From Ensifer sp. LCM 4579 (GTDB taxonomy: Bacteria; Pseudomonadota; Alphaproteobacteria; Rhizobiales; Rhizobiaceae): a stretch of DNA of 64,000 nt. Positions 17,312 through 25,745 of this stretch are shown in pieces; positions within the stretch are counted from its first letter, which is position 1; the number at the start of each line of letters is the position of its first letter. Position numbers and translations under genes: made by a program. Below the pieces are notes generated by a model that was not told where the DNA came from, searched no databases, and saw only the letters and a list, made by a program, of their open reading frames with translations. The stretch spans positions 236,940-300,939 of the forward strand of contig NZ_MDDV01000035.1 in NCBI RefSeq assembly GCF_001854885.1, read 5' to 3'.

Positions 17312-17402
17312 CCGAAAATCGTATCCGATTTTCGGAAAGCTCGATGCGATTCAAAGAGTTACAGCGACCTTTGCGCGTCTGAAAAGACGCGCGGCGCTGT
17401 AA
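17312..17402. repeat. Mosaic intergenic repeat: CCGAAAATCG hairpin plus ACAGCG module
   Basis: A perfect 10-bp hairpin (17312-17321 with 17326-17335) is joined to a second module (17351-17402) reading TTCAAAG...ACAGCGACC...GCGCG...CGCGCGGCGCTGTAA. The second module is shared with the repeats at 18351, 19335, 31094 and 40272; the first is different from theirs. The element lies between the convergent NicO and small membrane protein genes and may act as a bidirectional terminator. Confidence 0.7.
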
Positions 17403-17409
17403 CGCAAAC

Positions 17410-17619
17410 TCACTGCCCGCGCCGGCGCTGGTGGCGGGCGCGCAGCCAGAAGATCAGGAAGAAGCCGAGCACGAAAACGGCGCCGAAACCGGCAGCGAGC
17501 CAGGGCGAGATGTCGCCGAGCCGCAGCATGATCGAAGGCAGAGCGAAGAATCCGATGCCGACGACGGCGAGGATGATCGCCGCCGCGATCGCCGGAGATT
17601 TCTCTTTCTTGTCGGCCAT
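17410..17619 (-). CDS. Small two-helix membrane protein of unknown function
   Basis: A 69-residue protein: a charged N-terminus (MADKKEKSP), two hydrophobic segments (about 9-29 and 39-59) with a short polar turn, and a basic C-terminus (RARHQRRRGQ), which predicts both ends in the cytoplasm. An alternative GTG start two codons earlier overlaps the GNAT stop as GTGA and is closer to the GGAG site, so translational coupling to the GNAT gene is likely either way. No family was recognised. Confidence 0.7.
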   Translation of the reverse strand: MADKKEKSPAIAAAIILAVVGIGFFALPSIMLRLGDISPWLAAGFGAVFVLGFFLIFWLRARHQRRRGQ

Positions 17620-17621
17620 GG

Positions 17622-18320
17622 TCACGCCTGCTCCTTTGCCGAAAGCTCCGCGCGGATATCCTCGAGACGCTGCCGCTGGCGCCCCTCGCCGTCGAAATTG
17701 TCAGGCGACAGCCAGTTTTCGAAGGCGGCCCTGATAAGCGGCCATTCGCAGTCGATCATCGAGTACCATGCCGTGTCGCGATTGGCGTGCTTGGAAATCA
17801 TGTGCTGGCGGAAAATGCCCTCGAAGGTGAAGCCGAGCCGTAGCGCCGCGGCGCGGCTCGGCTGGTTCTCACTGTGGCATTTCCACTCGTAGCGCCGGTA
17901 GCCGAGATTCTCGAAGACATGCCGCGCCATCAGGTATTGCGCTTCCGTCGAAAGAGGCGAGCGGGCCATGGCGGGCCCATGCGCAATGCCGCCGACCTCC
18001 ACCACGCCGTTGGCCGGGTCGGCGCGCATATAGTTCGCCATGCCGACGATCTTGTCCGTCGCCCGAACGCGAAACACCTCCGTGATCCAGCCGGATTTCG
18101 TCTGCACGGCAGAGAGCCAGTCCTCGAATGCCGAGATGCCGGAAAAATCGTCCTGGGCAAAATATTTAAGCAGTGGATTGATCGCCAGTCCACCAAAGGC
18201 GTCGTGCCAGAGCGCCTCGAGATGCGCCGCCCGGTTGTAGGGCTCCACGCGCACGTAGCGCCCCTCGATCGCCACCGGTTGCGGCGCCGGGCGGGCCGTC
18301 CAATTGGCAAGATCGCGCAT
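17622..18320 (-). CDS. GNAT-family acetyltransferase (RimJ/RimL-like)
   Basis: A 232-residue acetyltransferase of the RimJ/RimL type: it starts with a substrate-side region (VAIEGRYVRVEPYN), contains the conserved VVEVGGIAHGPAMARSPLSTEAQYLMARHVFENLGYRRYEWKC core and ends with RAAALRLGFTFEGIFRQHMISK, the usual acetyl-CoA and acceptor-loop motif. GGGGAG precedes the ATG. The acceptor, a protein N-terminus or small molecule, is not known. The small membrane protein gene follows with overlapping codons. Confidence 0.87.
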   Translation of the reverse strand: MRDLANWTARPAPQPVAIEGRYVRVEPYNRAAHLEALWHDAFGGLAINPLLKYFAQDDFSGISAFEDWLSAVQTKSGWITEVFRVRATDKIVGMANYMRADPANGVVEVGGIAHGPAMARSPLSTEAQYLMARHVFENLGYRRYEWKCHSENQPSRAAALRLGFTFEGIFRQHMISKHANRDTAWYSMIDCEWPLIRAAFENWLSPDNFDGEGRQRQRLEDIRAELSAKEQA

Positions 18321-18350
18321 CGATTTCTCCCCTTTGCATTGCCTCGCAAT

Positions 18351-18412
18351 ACAGCGCCGCGCGTCTTGTTAGACGCGCAAAGGTCGCTGTAGCACTTTGA
18401 AATGCTGCATGT
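18351..18412. repeat. Mosaic intergenic repeat, minus orientation
   Basis: ACAGCGCCGCGCGTCT...AGACGCGCAAAGGTCGCTGT (18351-18391) is the reverse of the hairpin module at 17351-17402; it is followed by AGCACTTTGAAATGCTGCATGT, the left arm of the other hairpin module. The right arm of that module is missing. The copy lies between the start of the GNAT gene and the end of the DUF533 gene. Confidence 0.72.
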
Positions 18413-18484
18413 CCTACGGCAAATTCAAAGTTGTGATGCATCCGATAAGCGAGCCGGATGGCGCTCGGATCCGCCGACAGCGCT

Positions 18485-19189
18485 TCAGGCGGGAAGTTTC
18501 GCAGCCGATACGGTGACTTCGATATGGTCGACGAGCGCATCGGCAAGACCAAGCCGGCCGGCCAGCAGATCGAGGTAGCCGCGCTCGGCCCGGCTTTCCG
18601 GCTCGATCGCAAGCCGCGAGGCGGTATAGATCTCCACCCTATTTTCCTCCGTTTTCCCTGCCGCAATGATCGCGTCGAGATCGACCGGGTTGACCAACTC
18701 GCTTTCGAGGAAGGCGGCCGCCTCTGCCGAAAGGCCGGAAACGGATAGCTTGTCCATGATACGGCCCCGCTCGGACTCGTCGATATGTCCATCGGCCCGG
18801 GCGGCGGCAATCATTGCGCGGACGAGGACCAGGGCGAAGTCATCGCTTACCGCCTCCGGCACGACGAAGCCGGAATCGGCCGGCGGCGCCGGCAATTGCG
18901 CGGGCGCCGGGGTGGCGGGCTCGGCCGCGGGCGCCTGACCCGCCTGATACTTCATGTAGGCCTGGTATCCGAGGCCGGCGATCGCCGCCAGACCGCCAAG
19001 AGCCACGGCATTGCCGGCCAGCTTTCGGCCGGACTTGGTGCCGAGCAGGACCGCCGCGATCGCACCCGTTGCCAAGGGATTGTCCTTGGCGAGCTTCGTC
19101 ACCTGGTCCGCGCGGTCGCGAACCGTGCCGCCGGCACCGGGCACCTGCGACCCCAGGAACTGATCCAGCAATTTCTTCGCGTCGAACAT
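18485..19189 (-). CDS. DUF533 (YebE-like) protein with TerB-like domain
   Basis: A 234-residue protein. Residues 1-15 read MFDAKKLLDQFLGSQ; a Gly/Ala-rich hydrophobic stretch (about 42-75, AIAAVLLGTKSGRKLAGNAVALGGLAAIAGLGYQAY) is a membrane segment; a Pro/Ala linker (84-105) leads to an all-helical TerB-like domain with AAARADGHIDESERGRIM. The family is common in proteobacteria but its role is unknown. AAGGAG lies 8 bases before the ATG at 19187-19189. It stands alone between two repeats. Confidence 0.83.
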   Translation of the reverse strand: MFDAKKLLDQFLGSQVPGAGGTVRDRADQVTKLAKDNPLATGAIAAVLLGTKSGRKLAGNAVALGGLAAIAGLGYQAYMKYQAGQAPAAEPATPAPAQLPAPPADSGFVVPEAVSDDFALVLVRAMIAAARADGHIDESERGRIMDKLSVSGLSAEAAAFLESELVNPVDLDAIIAAGKTEENRVEIYTASRLAIEPESRAERGYLDLLAGRLGLADALVDHIEVTVSAAKLPA

Positions 19190-19334
19190 CGGCCACGCTC
19201 CTTGTCGGTTTCGGCGGGGACACACCTTTGGCGTTGCCATCCCGCTCCTGTCGGCGGAGAGAGACATAGGAAGCTTGCGGAGAAAATACAAACATCAGAC
19301 GAAGAGGATGGACCGCCTCCGGCCTTCCACGCCT

Positions 19335-19441
19335 CTACGGCGCCGCGCGTCTTATTATGCGCGCAAAGCTCGCCGTAGCACGTTGAATTGCTGCATGTCT
19401 TTGTCCTTTGATCGAGGTCGATCAAGGGAGACATGCAGCAG
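19335..19441. repeat. Two-module mosaic repeat, minus orientation
   Basis: This copy has both modules: TACGGCGCCGCGCG...CGCGCAAAGCTCGCCGTA (19335-19378) and then a long hairpin whose arms are TTGCTGCATGTC and GACATGCAGCA, with GATCGAGGTCGATC in the middle (19388-19441). It ends 11 bases from the eda stop codon, so it would form the 3' end of the eda transcript. Confidence 0.75.
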
Positions 19442-19451
19442 GCAAGCTGCC

Positions 19452-20090
19452 TCAAGCCTTCAGCGCAGCCGCCTCCGCGGCGAGCCTGGTGATGCCGGCC
19501 CAGTCACCCTTGGCCACGAGGTCCTTCGGCGCCACCCAGGAACCGCCGACGCAGACGACGTTCGGCAATGAGAGGTAGTCGCGGGCATTGCCGAGCGAGA
19601 TGCCGCCGGTCGGGCAGAACAGGCTGCCAGCGAGCGGCGAGGAGAGCGACTTCAGATAGGCAGCGCCCCCGGCCTGTTCGGCGGGGAAGAACTTCATCAC
19701 TTCGTAGCCTTCCTCGCGCAGGCCCATCACTTCACTGGCCGTTGCCGCACCGGGCAGCAGCGGCACTTCGTGGTCGTTGGCGACGTCGATCAGTTCCTGC
19801 GTTGTGCCGGGGCTGACGATGAACTGCGACCCTGCCTCGACGGCCGCTTCGAACTGCGCCGCATTAAGGATCGTTCCGGCGCCGGCAACCGCGCCTTCGA
19901 CTTCATCTGCCACCGAGCGGATCGCCTCGAGCGCCGCCGGTGTCCGCAAGGTGATCTCGATCGCCTTGAGACCGCCGGCAACCAGCGCCCGAGCGAGCGG
20001 TACGGCGGTCGCTACATCATCGATCACCAGGACCGGCACCACCGGTTGCAGCTTGAGGATAGAAAGAAGCTTGTCGGTCTTGATGCTCAT
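19452..20090 (-). CDS. eda: 2-dehydro-3-deoxy-6-phosphogluconate (KDPG) aldolase
   Basis: A 212-residue class I aldolase of the KDPG/KHG family. The Schiff-base lysine is in VMKFFPAEQAGG (Lys133), the base is Glu45 in AIEITLRTP, and CPTGGI near residue 160 binds phosphate. It cleaves KDPG to pyruvate and glyceraldehyde 3-phosphate, the last step of the Entner-Doudoroff route, the main sugar pathway in rhizobia. It is of normal length, stands alone, and ends next to a two-hairpin repeat. Confidence 0.94.
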   Translation of the reverse strand: MSIKTDKLLSILKLQPVVPVLVIDDVATAVPLARALVAGGLKAIEITLRTPAALEAIRSVADEVEGAVAGAGTILNAAQFEAAVEAGSQFIVSPGTTQELIDVANDHEVPLLPGAATASEVMGLREEGYEVMKFFPAEQAGGAAYLKSLSSPLAGSLFCPTGGISLGNARDYLSLPNVVCVGGSWVAPKDLVAKGDWAGITRLAAEAAALKA

Positions 20091-20292
20091 GTCCGCCGTC
20101 CCTTTTAAAACGATTGAATCCTGCCCTTCGAATACTCCGGTCGACCGTCATTGTCGACTCCCAATGCTGCGCCGCACCGACCGGTCTGATGGAGCAGATG
20201 ATAAAATAGTATCCGCGGCAAAGAGATGGCTTGAGCCGGACCGATTAAACGCTAGTCTTGCCGTAAGGGACCTCTCAAAATGGCAGGATTCC

Positions 20293-20766
20293 ATGGCGAA
20301 GGAGATCGAACGAAAATTCCTGGTCGCGTCCGACGGCTGGAAACACCACGCCGACAAGGGCATCAGGCTTCGGCAGGCCTATATCGTGACCATGGAGGAT
20401 CGCTCCGTGCGGGTCCGCATACACGGCAACAAATGGGCACGCCTCACCGTGAAGATCGGCAAATCCTCGCTCGTTCGCAATGAATACGAATATGATCTGC
20501 CGATGGACGACGCCCGCGAACTGCTGAGCCAGGCGGTCGGCCTCGTCATCGAGAAGCGGCGCTTTCGCGTGCCGCACAAGGGTTTCACCTGGGAGGTCGA
20601 CGTCTACGAAGGCGCGCTCGAGGGGCTCGTCGTCGCCGAAGTGGAAATGAAGCGGGAATCGGATCTGCCCGCCTTGCCGGCCTGGCTCGGGCAGGAGATC
20701 ACCGGCGACCGCCGCTATTCCAACCAGGCGCTCGCCACTGAAGGGGTCCTGGTGGCTCAGCCATGA
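20293..20766 (+). CDS. CYTH domain phosphohydrolase (tripolyphosphatase/adenylate cyclase fold)
   Basis: A 157-residue single CYTH domain. The defining ExExK motif is EIERK at residues 4-8; alternating charged strands (VRVRIHGNKWARLTVKIG, WEVDVYEGALEGLVVAEVEM) form the acidic-basic tunnel. Bacterial members mostly hydrolyse inorganic tripolyphosphate or similar triphosphates. The following CHAD gene overlaps by 4 bases (ATGA), so the two are translated together. The ATG at 20293 starts right at the motif; a longer frame upstream is not coding. Confidence 0.88.
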   Translation: MAKEIERKFLVASDGWKHHADKGIRLRQAYIVTMEDRSVRVRIHGNKWARLTVKIGKSSLVRNEYEYDLPMDDARELLSQAVGLVIEKRRFRVPHKGFTWEVDVYEGALEGLVVAEVEMKRESDLPALPAWLGQEITGDRRYSNQALATEGVLVAQP

Positions 20767-21671
20767 CCTATGCCTTCGATCCTGCCCATCCCTTCACGGA
20801 GGACTTCCGCGCGATCGCGGCCGAACAGATCGGGTGCGCAGTAGCCGTGCTGGAGGAGCAGCCGGCAGGCATGCATGAGGCGATCCACGACGCCCGCAAG
20901 AACTTCAAGCGCCTGCGAGCCCTCTACCGGTTGGTGGCCTGCGACGCGGCGCTCTTCCAGAAGCAGGAAAACGCCCGCATTCGGGAAATGGCGCGGAATC
21001 TGTCGATCGTGCGCGATGCGGCCGCGCTTGTCGAAAACGCCAATTACCTGCGCGCGCATGCGGCAAGCGAGGAGCAGCAGGTCGCTCTGGATAAGGTCTG
21101 CGCGATCCTGGTGGCCCGCCGCGACAGGATCGCCGAAGAGGAAACCGATCTCGATCGAAAGATCTGCGCGACAATTGCCGGCTGCGAAGCGGCGCTTGCG
21201 GCACTCGCGCGCGTTTCGTTCCACGACGGCAGGCGAAAATCGGCCGCCCGACTGGAAAAGGGCTGGCGGCGCACGCTGAAACGCGCTGCGCGCGCGAGGT
21301 CCGCCTGCGAAACGGGCACCGACGCGGTGCTCTTTCACGAGTTGCGCAAGCGTGCCCAGGACTATCGGATGCATCTTGCCCTCCTCAGGGAAGTATGGCC
21401 ATCGGCCATGCAGGCAAAGCGGACAGACACCAAGGAATTGGTCGACCTGCTCGGCCACCTGAACGACCTCTCCACCCTGACGTCGCTGATCGACGAAGAG
21501 CCGGAGATCGCCGGCGACAGCCAGAACCAGACACATCTCCTTTCAGCCGTAATCGCCCGCCAGGAAGAACTTCGTCAGGAGGCTCTGCAGCGGGCGCAGG
21601 CCGTCTTTCTCGACGCGCCGGAGCGGGAGAGCCGGACGGTCGGATTACTCTGGCTTGAGGCGGGACGGTAG
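20763..21671 (+). CDS. CHAD domain protein
   Basis: A 302-residue, nearly all-helical protein with the conserved histidines of the CHAD family: [22 protein letters not shown] (about 37-58) and [16 protein letters not shown] (about 188-203). CHAD domains bind polyphosphate through basic and His residues and occur with CYTH proteins. Here the two domains are separate, overlapping genes instead of one fused protein. The pair probably works on polyphosphate or short-chain phosphates; this is family knowledge plus gene order. Confidence 0.87.
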   Translation: MTYAFDPAHPFTEDFRAIAAEQIGCAVAVLEEQPAGMHEAIHDARKNFKRLRALYRLVACDAALFQKQENARIREMARNLSIVRDAAALVENANYLRAHAASEEQQVALDKVCAILVARRDRIAEEETDLDRKICATIAGCEAALAALARVSFHDGRRKSAARLEKGWRRTLKRAARARSACETGTDAVLFHELRKRAQDYRMHLALLREVWPSAMQAKRTDTKELVDLLGHLNDLSTLTSLIDEEPEIAGDSQNQTHLLSAVIARQEELRQEALQRAQAVFLDAPERESRTVGLLWLEAGR

Positions 21672-21795
21672 CTTCATTTGCCTCTCATCCGGCCTGCCGA
21701 CCAACTTCGTCCCGTTTGCAGCGGGGGTGAACGGCGATCACAGGCGCGATTCGCCGCAATTGCGCCGGAGGCCCGAAAGCTGTATTTGCCTGCCC

Positions 21796-22740
21796 ATGAA
21801 CGACACCTTCAAGACACCGCACCCGGAGACGCAAGGCCAGTTTCGCGTGGCCGCGCTCTATCACTTCGTTTCCTTCCCGCGCTTCGCCGAATTCCGCGGG
21901 CCGCTGCAGGTCGTCTGCGATGAAAACGCGGTTAAGGGCACGCTGCTCATCGCCCGGGAGGGCATCAACGGCACGATCGCCGGCAGCGACGAAGGGATCG
22001 CGGCGGTGCTCGCCTTTCTGCGCGCACAGCCCGAATTCACCCGCCTCGAGCACAAGGAGAGCCGGGCCTCGTCCATGCCCTTCCTGCGCATGAAGGTGCG
22101 CCTGAAGAAGGAGATCGTCACCATGGGCGTCGAGAACATCGACCCCAATCGGGTGGTCGGCACCTATGTGGAGCCGAGGGACTGGAACGCGTTGATCTCC
22201 GATCCCGACACGCTCGTCATCGATACGCGCAACGACTACGAGACCGCGATCGGCCTCTTCCGCGGCGCCGTGGACCCGAAGACGAAGACCTTCCGGGAGT
22301 TTCCCGATTGGATACGCAACCATGGGGGGCTGCACAACAAGCCGAAGATCGCCATGTACTGCACCGGCGGCATCCGCTGCGAGAAGGCGACCGCCTTCAT
22401 GAAGGAACAGGGCTTCGAGGAGGTCTACCATCTCAAGGGTGGCATCCTCAAATACCTCGAGGAAATCCCGTTGGAGAAGAGCCTCTGGGACGGCGCCTGC
22501 TTCGTCTTCGACGAGCGCGTTTCGGTCACCCACGGCCTTCAGGAAGGCGAGCACACGCTCTGCCATGCCTGCCGCCAGCCCTTGACCCCCGAAGACCTGC
22601 TCTCGCCTCTCCACGAAGAAGGCGTCTCCTGCGTGCATTGTCACGACGAGCGCAGCGAAGAGGATCGGGAGCGCTACCGGGAGCGACAGCGGCAGATCGC
22701 CCTGGCGAAGACACGCGGGGATCGGCATCTGGGGAGCTAA
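21796..22740 (+). CDS. trhO: tRNA uridine(34) hydroxylase TrhO (rhodanese family)
   Basis: A 314-residue protein: an N-terminal YceA-type domain (to about 115), a rhodanese domain with the active cysteine in [16 protein letters not shown] (about 192-207), and a C-terminal Cys pair region ([13 protein letters not shown]) that may hold zinc. TrhO makes 5-hydroxyuridine at the wobble base of tRNAs. The start ATG at 21796 fits the family; no strong ribosome binding site is seen close by. A repeat follows immediately after the stop. Confidence 0.9.
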   Translation: MNDTFKTPHPETQGQFRVAALYHFVSFPRFAEFRGPLQVVCDENAVKGTLLIAREGINGTIAGSDEGIAAVLAFLRAQPEFTRLEHKESRASSMPFLRMKVRLKKEIVTMGVENIDPNRVVGTYVEPRDWNALISDPDTLVIDTRNDYETAIGLFRGAVDPKTKTFREFPDWIRNHGGLHNKPKIAMYCTGGIRCEKATAFMKEQGFEEVYHLKGGILKYLEEIPLEKSLWDGACFVFDERVSVTHGLQEGEHTLCHACRQPLTPEDLLSPLHEEGVSCVHCHDERSEEDRERYRERQRQIALAKTRGDRHLGS

Positions 22741-22846
22741 TGCACGTCGCCCAAAAGTGTGCAGCGGTTTTGGGACAACGACATGCATTAAACCAAAGAA
22801 CTAAAGCGCGTTGCACGAATACGATTAGACGCGACGCGCTTTAGCA
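22741..22846. repeat. Rhizobiaceae intergenic palindrome with two stem-loops
   Basis: Directly after the trhO stop: TGCACGTCG...CGACATGCA arms (22741-22788) enclose CCCAAAAG...TTTTGGG, then a perfect 10-bp hairpin CTAAAGCGCG/CGCGCTTTAG (22801-22844). I recognise this type as a very common Rhizobiales intergenic repeat. It separates the convergent trhO and beta-glucosidase genes and may end both transcripts. Confidence 0.7.
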
Positions 22847-22878
22847 CGCTTAGCACCCCCGCTGCGGCATCGACGTGA

Positions 22879-24261
22879 TCACGCAGCCTTATGGTTGCCC
22901 TTCGGGAACTGCTCCGCCAGTTCCTGGTACCAGTAACCGCTCTTCTTGATCGTGCGCACCTGCGTCTCGTAATCGACATGGACGATGCCGAAGCGCATGC
23001 GATAGCCTTCGGCCCATTCGAAATTGTCCATGAGGCTCCAGGCGAAATAGCCGCGCATGGGATATCCCTTGGCGATCAGGTCTGCCGTCACCGACAGATG
23101 GTCGGCGATGTAGTCGAGCCGCGGCTGGTCGTCGACAGCGCCTTTCTCGACGCCCATGTTGTAGCAGGCGCCGTTTTCGGTGATGTAGCAGTCGGGGAGG
23201 GCATAACGGGCGTTCAGCGTTTCAACCAGGGTGCCGAGCGCCGGCGCGTAGACCTCCCAGCCGATATCCGTCTTCACCCCGCTGACGGGCTCGCTATTGA
23301 CCGTCGCCGGATATTCGGCACCCGGGGCGGGGTCCTGCGAGACGCGCATCGGCGTGTAATAGTTGAGCCCCCACCAGTCGAGGGGCTCAGCGATCGTCGC
23401 CATGTCGCCGTCCTCGATCGGCGGCATGCGGGAACCGAGCACCGCCAGGAAGCCCTCCGGGTACTCGCCCTTGAAGACCGGATCGAAGAAGACGCCATTG
23501 TGGAAATCGAAAGCACGTTCGGCCGCAGCCTTGTCCTCGGCGCTGTCGCTGCCGGGATAGATCGAATGGGCGTTGATGACGATGCCGACCGGCAGGTCCG
23601 GCCGTTCCGAACGGATTGCCCCGACGCCGAGGCCGTGGGCGAGATTGGTGAAATGAAGTGCGGCAAGCGCCGCATCCATGTTGCGTTCGCCCGGCGCATG
23701 GATGCCGTAAAGATGTCCGAGCCAGACGGAGCACCAGGGCTCGTTGAAGGTCGCCACCGCATCGAGGCGGTCGCCGAGACGGGCAATCACCGTCTTCGCA
23801 TAACGCTGATAGGCATAGGCCGTGGTCCGCGCCGTCCAACCGCCGTCGCCCATCAGCGCCAGTGGCAGGTCCCAGTGATAAAGTGTGGCAAAGGCCTTGA
23901 TGCCGCGCGCCCGCAGGCCGTCGACAAGCCGATCGTAGAAGTCGAGCCCCTTCTCGTTGACCGGTCCCGTGCCTTCCGGAATTATGCGTGGCCAGGCGAT
24001 CGAAAAGCGATAGGCCTCGACGCCGAGGCTCTTGATCAGGTCGAGGTCCTGCTCCAACCGATTATAGTGGTCGCAGGCGAGGTCGCCATTATGGCGCCCG
24101 AATACGCGGCCGGGCATATTGGAAAAGGCATCCCAGATCGACGGCTTGCGTCCGTCCGCCTTGCTGGCGCCCTCGATCTGGAAGGACGCGGTGGCAACGC
24201 CGAAGACAAAGTCGCCCGGGAAGCGCTCTGCGAGTTTCCTGGCTTCGATCATGCTCATCAT
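22879..24261 (-). CDS. GH1 family beta-glucosidase
   Basis: A 460-residue glycoside hydrolase family 1 enzyme of usual length. The acid/base is Glu174 in TFNEPW and the nucleophile Glu362 in ITENGA; FVFGVATASFQIEGA (18-32) is the N-terminal family signature. No signal peptide, so it acts in the cytoplasm on imported beta-glucosides or aryl-glucosides. Three in-frame ATGs crowd the start (24261, 24258, 24252); the last has the best spacing from AAGGA. It ends a run of minus-strand sugar genes. Confidence 0.93.
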   Translation of the reverse strand: MMSMIEARKLAERFPGDFVFGVATASFQIEGASKADGRKPSIWDAFSNMPGRVFGRHNGDLACDHYNRLEQDLDLIKSLGVEAYRFSIAWPRIIPEGTGPVNEKGLDFYDRLVDGLRARGIKAFATLYHWDLPLALMGDGGWTARTTAYAYQRYAKTVIARLGDRLDAVATFNEPWCSVWLGHLYGIHAPGERNMDAALAALHFTNLAHGLGVGAIRSERPDLPVGIVINAHSIYPGSDSAEDKAAAERAFDFHNGVFFDPVFKGEYPEGFLAVLGSRMPPIEDGDMATIAEPLDWWGLNYYTPMRVSQDPAPGAEYPATVNSEPVSGVKTDIGWEVYAPALGTLVETLNARYALPDCYITENGACYNMGVEKGAVDDQPRLDYIADHLSVTADLIAKGYPMRGYFAWSLMDNFEWAEGYRMRFGIVHVDYETQVRTIKKSGYWYQELAEQFPKGNHKAA

Positions 24262-24390
24262 CCTTGCTCTGGCAGCGGCGTCCGGCCGACAAGCCGTGGC
24301 CGCCGCTGCGCCTCATCTATTCCGACCACCGCCTGAAGCGACAGTGGCAAATGTCAACCCGCGACGGCAGGATTGCCCCTCGCCCGGGCC

Positions 24391-25575
24391 TCAAACCTTT
24401 ATCCAGGCGCCGTTGCGCTTCGAGGAGCGAACGCAGGCGTCGACAAAGACCATGCCCTTCATACCGTCGTCGATTGTCGGATAAGTGACGGCCGGGTCCA
24501 CCGTCTCGCCGTTGCGCCTGGCATGGATCGCCCGCGCCGCTTCCGTATAGATATTGGCAAAGGCTTCGAGATAGCCTTCCGGATGGCCCGAAGGAATACG
24601 CGATGCTCGGGCAGCCGCCGGTGATGCACCGGCACCGGCGCGGGTCAGCAGGCGCTTCGGCTCGCCAAAGGGCGTGTACCAGAGATAATTGGGGTCCTTT
24701 TGCGTCCATTCGAGACCGCCCTTGCCGCCATAGACGCGCAGCATCAGCCCATTTTCGTTGCCGGGCGCCACCTGGCTGCACCAGAGCATGCCTTTGGCGC
24801 GCGCGCCGTCCTTCTCCTTGAAGCGCAGCATCACATGGGCGTTGTCGTCGAGCTGGCGGCCGGGAACGAAACTGTCGAGATCGGCCGAAAGCTCGTCCAG
24901 CTCCAGCCCCGATACGAAGCAGCCGAGATTATACGCGTGCGTGCCGATATCGCCGGTCGAGCCGCCGACGCCAGAGCGCGCCGGATCGGTCCGCCACGCC
25001 GCCTGTTTCTGGCCGGACTGCTCGATGCTCTCGGTCAGCCAGTCCTGCGGGTATTCCATGTGGACGAGGCGGACGGTGCCGATCTCCCCGTTCGCGATCA
25101 TCTCGCGCGCCTGCCGCACCATCGGATAGCCGGTGTAATTATGCGTCAGGACGAAGAGCGCATCGCTTTCGCCTGCCGCCTGCTTGAGCTTCTTCGCATC
25201 GGCAAGCGTCGAGGTCAGCGGCTTGTCGCAGATCACGTGAATGCCGCGCTTCAGAAACTCCTTGGCGGCGGCATAATGCACGTGATTGGGCGTGACGATC
25301 GCCACCGCCTCGATGCCGTTCTTCAGCTTCGCCTCGCGGATCGCCATTTCCTTGAAATCGGAATAGACGCGCGAGGGGTCGAGGCCGAGTTCGCGGCCCG
25401 AGGCCTGGGCCTTGTCCGGCGTCGACGATAGAGCGCCGGCGACGAGTTCATAGTGATCGTCGAGCCTTGCGGCGATGCGATGCACCGCTCCGATAAAGGC
25501 GCCGGAGCCGCCGCCCACCATGCCGAGACGGATGCGCTTTTGACGCGTTTCCGTGCTGCTTCCTTCGATTGCCAT
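24391..25575 (-). CDS. Gfo/Idh/MocA-family sugar dehydrogenase
   Basis: A 394-residue NAD(P)-dependent oxidoreductase. The Rossmann motif is RLGMVGGGSGAFIGAVHR (16-33), the nicotinamide-side EKP-like motif is HVICDKPLTST (113-123), and GGSTGDIGTHAYNL is the conserved sugar-site helix. Members oxidise sugars, inositols or their derivatives. It lies in the same direction as the sugar phosphate isomerase-like gene upstream, a common pairing in inositol and sugar catabolism. The exact substrate is unknown. Confidence 0.88.
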   Translation of the reverse strand: MAIEGSSTETRQKRIRLGMVGGGSGAFIGAVHRIAARLDDHYELVAGALSSTPDKAQASGRELGLDPSRVYSDFKEMAIREAKLKNGIEAVAIVTPNHVHYAAAKEFLKRGIHVICDKPLTSTLADAKKLKQAAGESDALFVLTHNYTGYPMVRQAREMIANGEIGTVRLVHMEYPQDWLTESIEQSGQKQAAWRTDPARSGVGGSTGDIGTHAYNLGCFVSGLELDELSADLDSFVPGRQLDDNAHVMLRFKEKDGARAKGMLWCSQVAPGNENGLMLRVYGGKGGLEWTQKDPNYLWYTPFGEPKRLLTRAGAGASPAAARASRIPSGHPEGYLEAFANIYTEAARAIHARRNGETVDPAVTYPTIDDGMKGMVFVDACVRSSKRNGAWIKV

Positions 25576-25612
25576 TAGTGCTACCTCTCCTGAAAATTCC
25601 GCAATGGAAGGC

Positions 25613-25742
25613 CCCTCATCCCGCTGCCGCGACCTTCTCCCCGCAGGCGGGGAGAAGGGACAAGCGGCGCGCTCTCAAGTCCCCTTTCCCGCCTGTGGGA
25701 GAGGGCTAGTCCTCGCGTAACCCGAGGAGAGGGACAGGGATT
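25613..25742. repeat. Double-hairpin intergenic repeat
   Basis: It fills the gap between two sugar genes. The first hairpin is a perfect 10-bp stem, CCTTCTCCCC (25633-25642) with GGGGAGAAGG (25649-25658); the second is CCCTTTCCC/GGGAGAGGG at 25682-25705. This type is frequent between rhizobial genes. It may partly terminate or stabilise the epimerase-dehydrogenase transcript. Confidence 0.65.
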
Positions 25743-25745
25743 GAA

